Source: Elusimicrobiota bacterium
Lineage (GTDB): Bacteria > Elusimicrobiota > Elusimicrobia > FEN-1173
Direction of reading: 5' to 3'
DNA length: 8,244 nucleotides
Assembly (NCBI GenBank): GCA_016207625.1
Contig: JACQPF010000244.1
Span: forward strand, 1-8,244
Below, in pieces: positions 6,859 to 8,244 of the stretch (position 1 is the first letter of the stretch; each line of letters begins with the position of its first letter). The notes under the pieces are model-generated. The model searched no databases and was not told where the DNA came from. It worked only from the letters and a program-made list of their open reading frames with translations. The translations under genes and the position numbers were made by a program.

Positions 6859-6899
6859 AAAGGGCAGCCGATAGGAAATCGACCTATCGGCTGCCCTTT
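6859..6899 (-). terminator. Strong hairpin after the lpoB-like gene: terminator or attenuator
   Basis: AAAGGGCAGCCGATAGG (6859-6875) pairs perfectly over 17 bp with CCTATCGGCTGCCCTTT (6883-6899) around a 7-base loop. It starts 10 bp after the lpoB-like stop codon. On the - strand the stem ends in CCCTTT followed by CTT, a short and imperfect U-tract, so termination may be partial. The next gene in the same direction begins 25 bp further on, which makes an attenuator that lowers expression of the downstream genes relative to lpoB plausible. Confidence 0.78.
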
Positions 6900-6909
6900 G
6901 AAAGGCAAG

Positions 6910-7527
6910 CTAGAATTTCGTTTTGCTGTATTTGACTAATTTTTTGATCTTCTTCTGCCCGATCCAGGCTTTCTCGTTGGAGGCCATGTCGATAAGCTCC
7001 AACTCGGTTTGATAGTATTTCACCTGTTGTTTGCCGGCGGCATCCATGAGGGTATTGATCTGGCCTTTGATCATGTAGTCGGCGCCGTATTCCTGGCCCA
7101 TGCTCTTCGCTGTTTCCAGGCTGGCGTTCTGGGCTTGGTCGAGGCGTTCCTCGCGGACTTCGTCGCGCTGTTCGCGCGAGGCGACGAATTTCACGCGGCC
7201 CGAATTGGTCAGTTCCCGCTCCAGATCCTTCACGAAGGTTTCGGTGTTGATGTGTTCGTGGCTTTTGTTGAGCACGGCGCCCACGATCACGCGAGGTTTC
7301 GCCTTCTTGGCGGAGACGAACTCCTCCAGCCAGGGACGCGCGAGGGCGTCCGTGACCATTTCATTGGCCACGAGGCGCGAGTCTGTGTCGTTCCAATTGC
7401 CGGAAAGGTCGATGGTTTCGTCCACTTCCGTTCGAGTCACTTTGGGGGTGGAGGCGCAGGCCGCCAGGGAAAACACGAAGGCGCCGACGCAGAGAAGACG
7501 GGAGAAGCCTGAAAAACGCAAAGACAT
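6910..7527 (-). CDS. LpoB-like penicillin-binding protein activator lipoprotein
   Basis: This is a 205-residue predicted outer-membrane lipoprotein. The signal peptide ends in Leu-Ala-Ala-Cys24. The COG3417/LpoB-type domain covers about 38-205, with 'DLSGNWNDTDSRLVANEM' (40-57), 'RPWLEEF' (64-70), the strand 'RVIVGAVLNKSHEHINT' (79-95), helix 'FVKDLERELTNSG' (98-110), 'EYGADYMIKGQINT' (146-159) and the closing 'EKAWIGQKKIKKLV' (185-198). In Escherichia coli LpoB reaches through the periplasm and stimulates the peptidoglycan synthase PBP1b. Here the linker between the lipid anchor and the domain is only about 15 residues, shorter than the disordered arm of the enterobacterial protein, so the same mechanism is not assured. 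AAGGAGG (7535-7541) lies 7 bp before ATG 7527. It heads a run of five - strand genes and is separated from the next by a hairpin. The family call is firm; the functional transfer is not. Confidence 0.88.
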   Translation of the reverse strand: MSLRFSGFSRLLCVGAFVFSLAACASTPKVTRTEVDETIDLSGNWNDTDSRLVANEMVTDALARPWLEEFVSAKKAKPRVIVGAVLNKSHEHINTETFVKDLERELTNSGRVKFVASREQRDEVREERLDQAQNASLETAKSMGQEYGADYMIKGQINTLMDAAGKQQVKYYQTELELIDMASNEKAWIGQKKIKKLVKYSKTKF

Positions 7528-7568
7528 GAAAGAACCTCCTTAAACATTAACAACGACAAGCAGGTGTT

Positions 7569-7597
7569 AGTGTAGTTGATCTAGGCTGTTTCCGCAA
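7569..7597 (-). promoter_or_regulatory. Candidate sigma70-type promoter of the lpoB-like gene
   Basis: On the - strand TTGCGG (7592-7597) and TACACT (7569-7574) are exactly 17 bp apart, about 41 bp before the start codon. Directly upstream of the -35 box is an A-rich stretch that includes GTAAAAAACTCGTAAATC, in the position of an UP element. Box matches are moderate (three and four of six). Confidence 0.42.
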
Positions 7598-7674
7598 GAT
7601 TTACGAGTTTTTTACAACTTGTTAATCCCCTGTTCCTGTCGTGTCCTTACACTGGTGGAGAAGAGGAAATTATT

Positions 7675-7702
7675 TTGTGGCGGTGGCCGGGCGTGGTATA
7701 AT
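7675..7702 (+). promoter_or_regulatory. Promoter of the cyclic-nucleotide-binding-domain gene with an extended -10
   Basis: TATAAT (7697-7702) is a perfect -10 box and is preceded by TGG, giving the extended form TGnTATAAT. TTGTGG (7675-7680) could be a weak -35 box at a 16-bp spacing. Transcription would start about 30 bp before ATG 7742. The 7-bp sequence GCCGGGC occurs on both sides of the -10 box, at 7686-7692 and 7704-7710. Confidence 0.65.
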
Positions 7703-7741
7703 AGCCGGGCAGCCGTTTTAAAATCCGGAATGAGGTGCGCG

Positions 7742-8244
7742 ATGGAAACGATCGAGCAAAGCCAGAAGACATGGGCGGAGGCGTTCTTACAAAAAATCCC
7801 TCTTTTTGAAAAGGGATCTCCGCAGGACATCCACAACTTGTCTCTCAGCATGCGCAAGCACACCTATGAAAAGGGAGACACCATCCTCTTCCAAGGGATC
7901 ATCTCCCACCAGCTTTACCTGATCGCCAAGGGTTCGGTCACCGTGTATTCGCGCAAGGACAAAGTCACCCGCCTCATCGCCAGCCTCAACGAGGGCGATT
8001 ACTTCGGCGAGATTTCCCTGGTGAAGAGCTGCGCGGCCACGGCCACCATCAAAGCGGCGACGATCGGCACCGAGATCTGGACCATCGACTACGAAGCGAT
8101 CCTCAATGTCCTGAAGAGCCATCCCGAGGCCCGGGCGGACATGGAGGAAAAAATCCGTTTGCGAAACAAGAACCGCTTGGAAGTGTTTGAGAAAGAAAAG
8201 GAAAAGGATGCGTTGCCGGCCCCGTCTTTGGCCGTCCCATCGAC
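7742..8244 (+). CDS. Cyclic-nucleotide-binding-domain protein lacking the phosphate-binding arginine (3' partial)
   Basis: The frame is open from ATG 7742 to the window edge, giving 167 residues. GAGG at 7732-7735 provides a ribosome site 6 bp upstream. Residues about 15-125 form a CRP/PKA-type cyclic-nucleotide-binding domain: 'FLQKIPLFEKGS', 'YEKGDTILFQG' (42-52), 'LYLIAKGSVTVYS' (58-70) and the phosphate-binding cassette 'YFGEISLVKSCAATATIKA' (87-105). The Glu of Phe-Gly-Glu (Glu90) is kept, but the position of the invariant Arg that binds the cyclic phosphate is Ala99, so cAMP or cGMP binding in the usual way is doubtful. After the domain comes a helix and a highly charged stretch (about 135-156), then a Pro/Ala-rich linker, with no helix-turn-helix so far. 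It may be a stand-alone sensor, or be fused to an output domain beyond the window. Whether it regulates the divergent lpoB-like gene is unknown. Confidence 0.85.
   Translation, partial: METIEQSQKTWAEAFLQKIPLFEKGSPQDIHNLSLSMRKHTYEKGDTILFQGIISHQLYLIAKGSVTVYSRKDKVTRLIASLNEGDYFGEISLVKSCAATATIKAATIGTEIWTIDYEAILNVLKSHPEARADMEEKIRLRNKNRLEVFEKEKEKDALPAPSLAVPS

Noticed and set aside
7528..7741. CRP-type (TGTGA-N6-TCACA) or FNR-type (TTGAT-N4-ATCAA) operator
   Set aside because: Only half-sites such as TTGATC are seen. No two-fold symmetric match to either consensus is present.
7612..7863. Minus-strand small open frame of 83 codons across the divergent spacer
   Set aside because: It overlaps the real start of the cyclic-nucleotide-domain gene, runs through both candidate promoters and has no ribosome site or recognisable feature.

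Overview
The window looks like chromosomal DNA of a diderm (Gram-negative-type) bacterium of moderately high GC. Almost every product is exported: there is an outer-membrane barrel remnant, a secreted fibre-like protein, a TonB-dependent receptor, three lipoproteins with clear lipoboxes and one periplasmic protein. The only apparently cytoplasmic product is a cyclic-nucleotide-binding-domain protein at the right edge. The combination of a PorV/UPF0164-like barrel end, a secreted protein with 'NGNVGIGTTNP' and a Cys-paired C-terminal module, and a COG3014/LpoB/LPP20 lipoprotein cluster reminds me of Elusimicrobiota and neighbouring candidate phyla. That placement is a recollection-based guess, since no marker gene is present.

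Layout. Positions 1-1416 (+ strand) hold the last 52 codons of a barrel protein, then a 408-residue secreted fibre-like protein 29 bp downstream, closed by a strong bidirectional intrinsic terminator at 1434-1470. From 7527 down to 1491 (- strand) run five genes in one direction: an LpoB-like lipoprotein, a COG3014-type TPR lipoprotein, a periplasmic LPP20-domain protein, a small LPP20-type lipoprotein, and a TonB-dependent receptor that ends at the same terminator. Gaps are 76, 14, 72 and 73 bp. The 76-bp gap between the first two genes carries a perfect 17-bp hairpin and a perfect 14-bp palindrome touching the next start codon. From 7742 (+ strand), divergent from lpoB, a cyclic-nucleotide-binding-domain protein begins and runs off the window. 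The 214-bp divergent spacer carries a plausible promoter for each side.

How the genes may work together. The lpoB-like/COG3014/LPP20/LPP20 set reads as an envelope lipoprotein module, perhaps linking outer membrane and peptidoglycan. LpoB in Enterobacteria activates the synthase PBP1b, and LPP20/FlgP proteins are envelope or flagellum-associated. No peptidoglycan synthase, flagellar gene or TonB/ExbBD gene is in the window, so the module's job is inferred only. I found no RNA gene, CRISPR array, insertion sequence or phage integration site. Every non-coding gap is under 300 bp.
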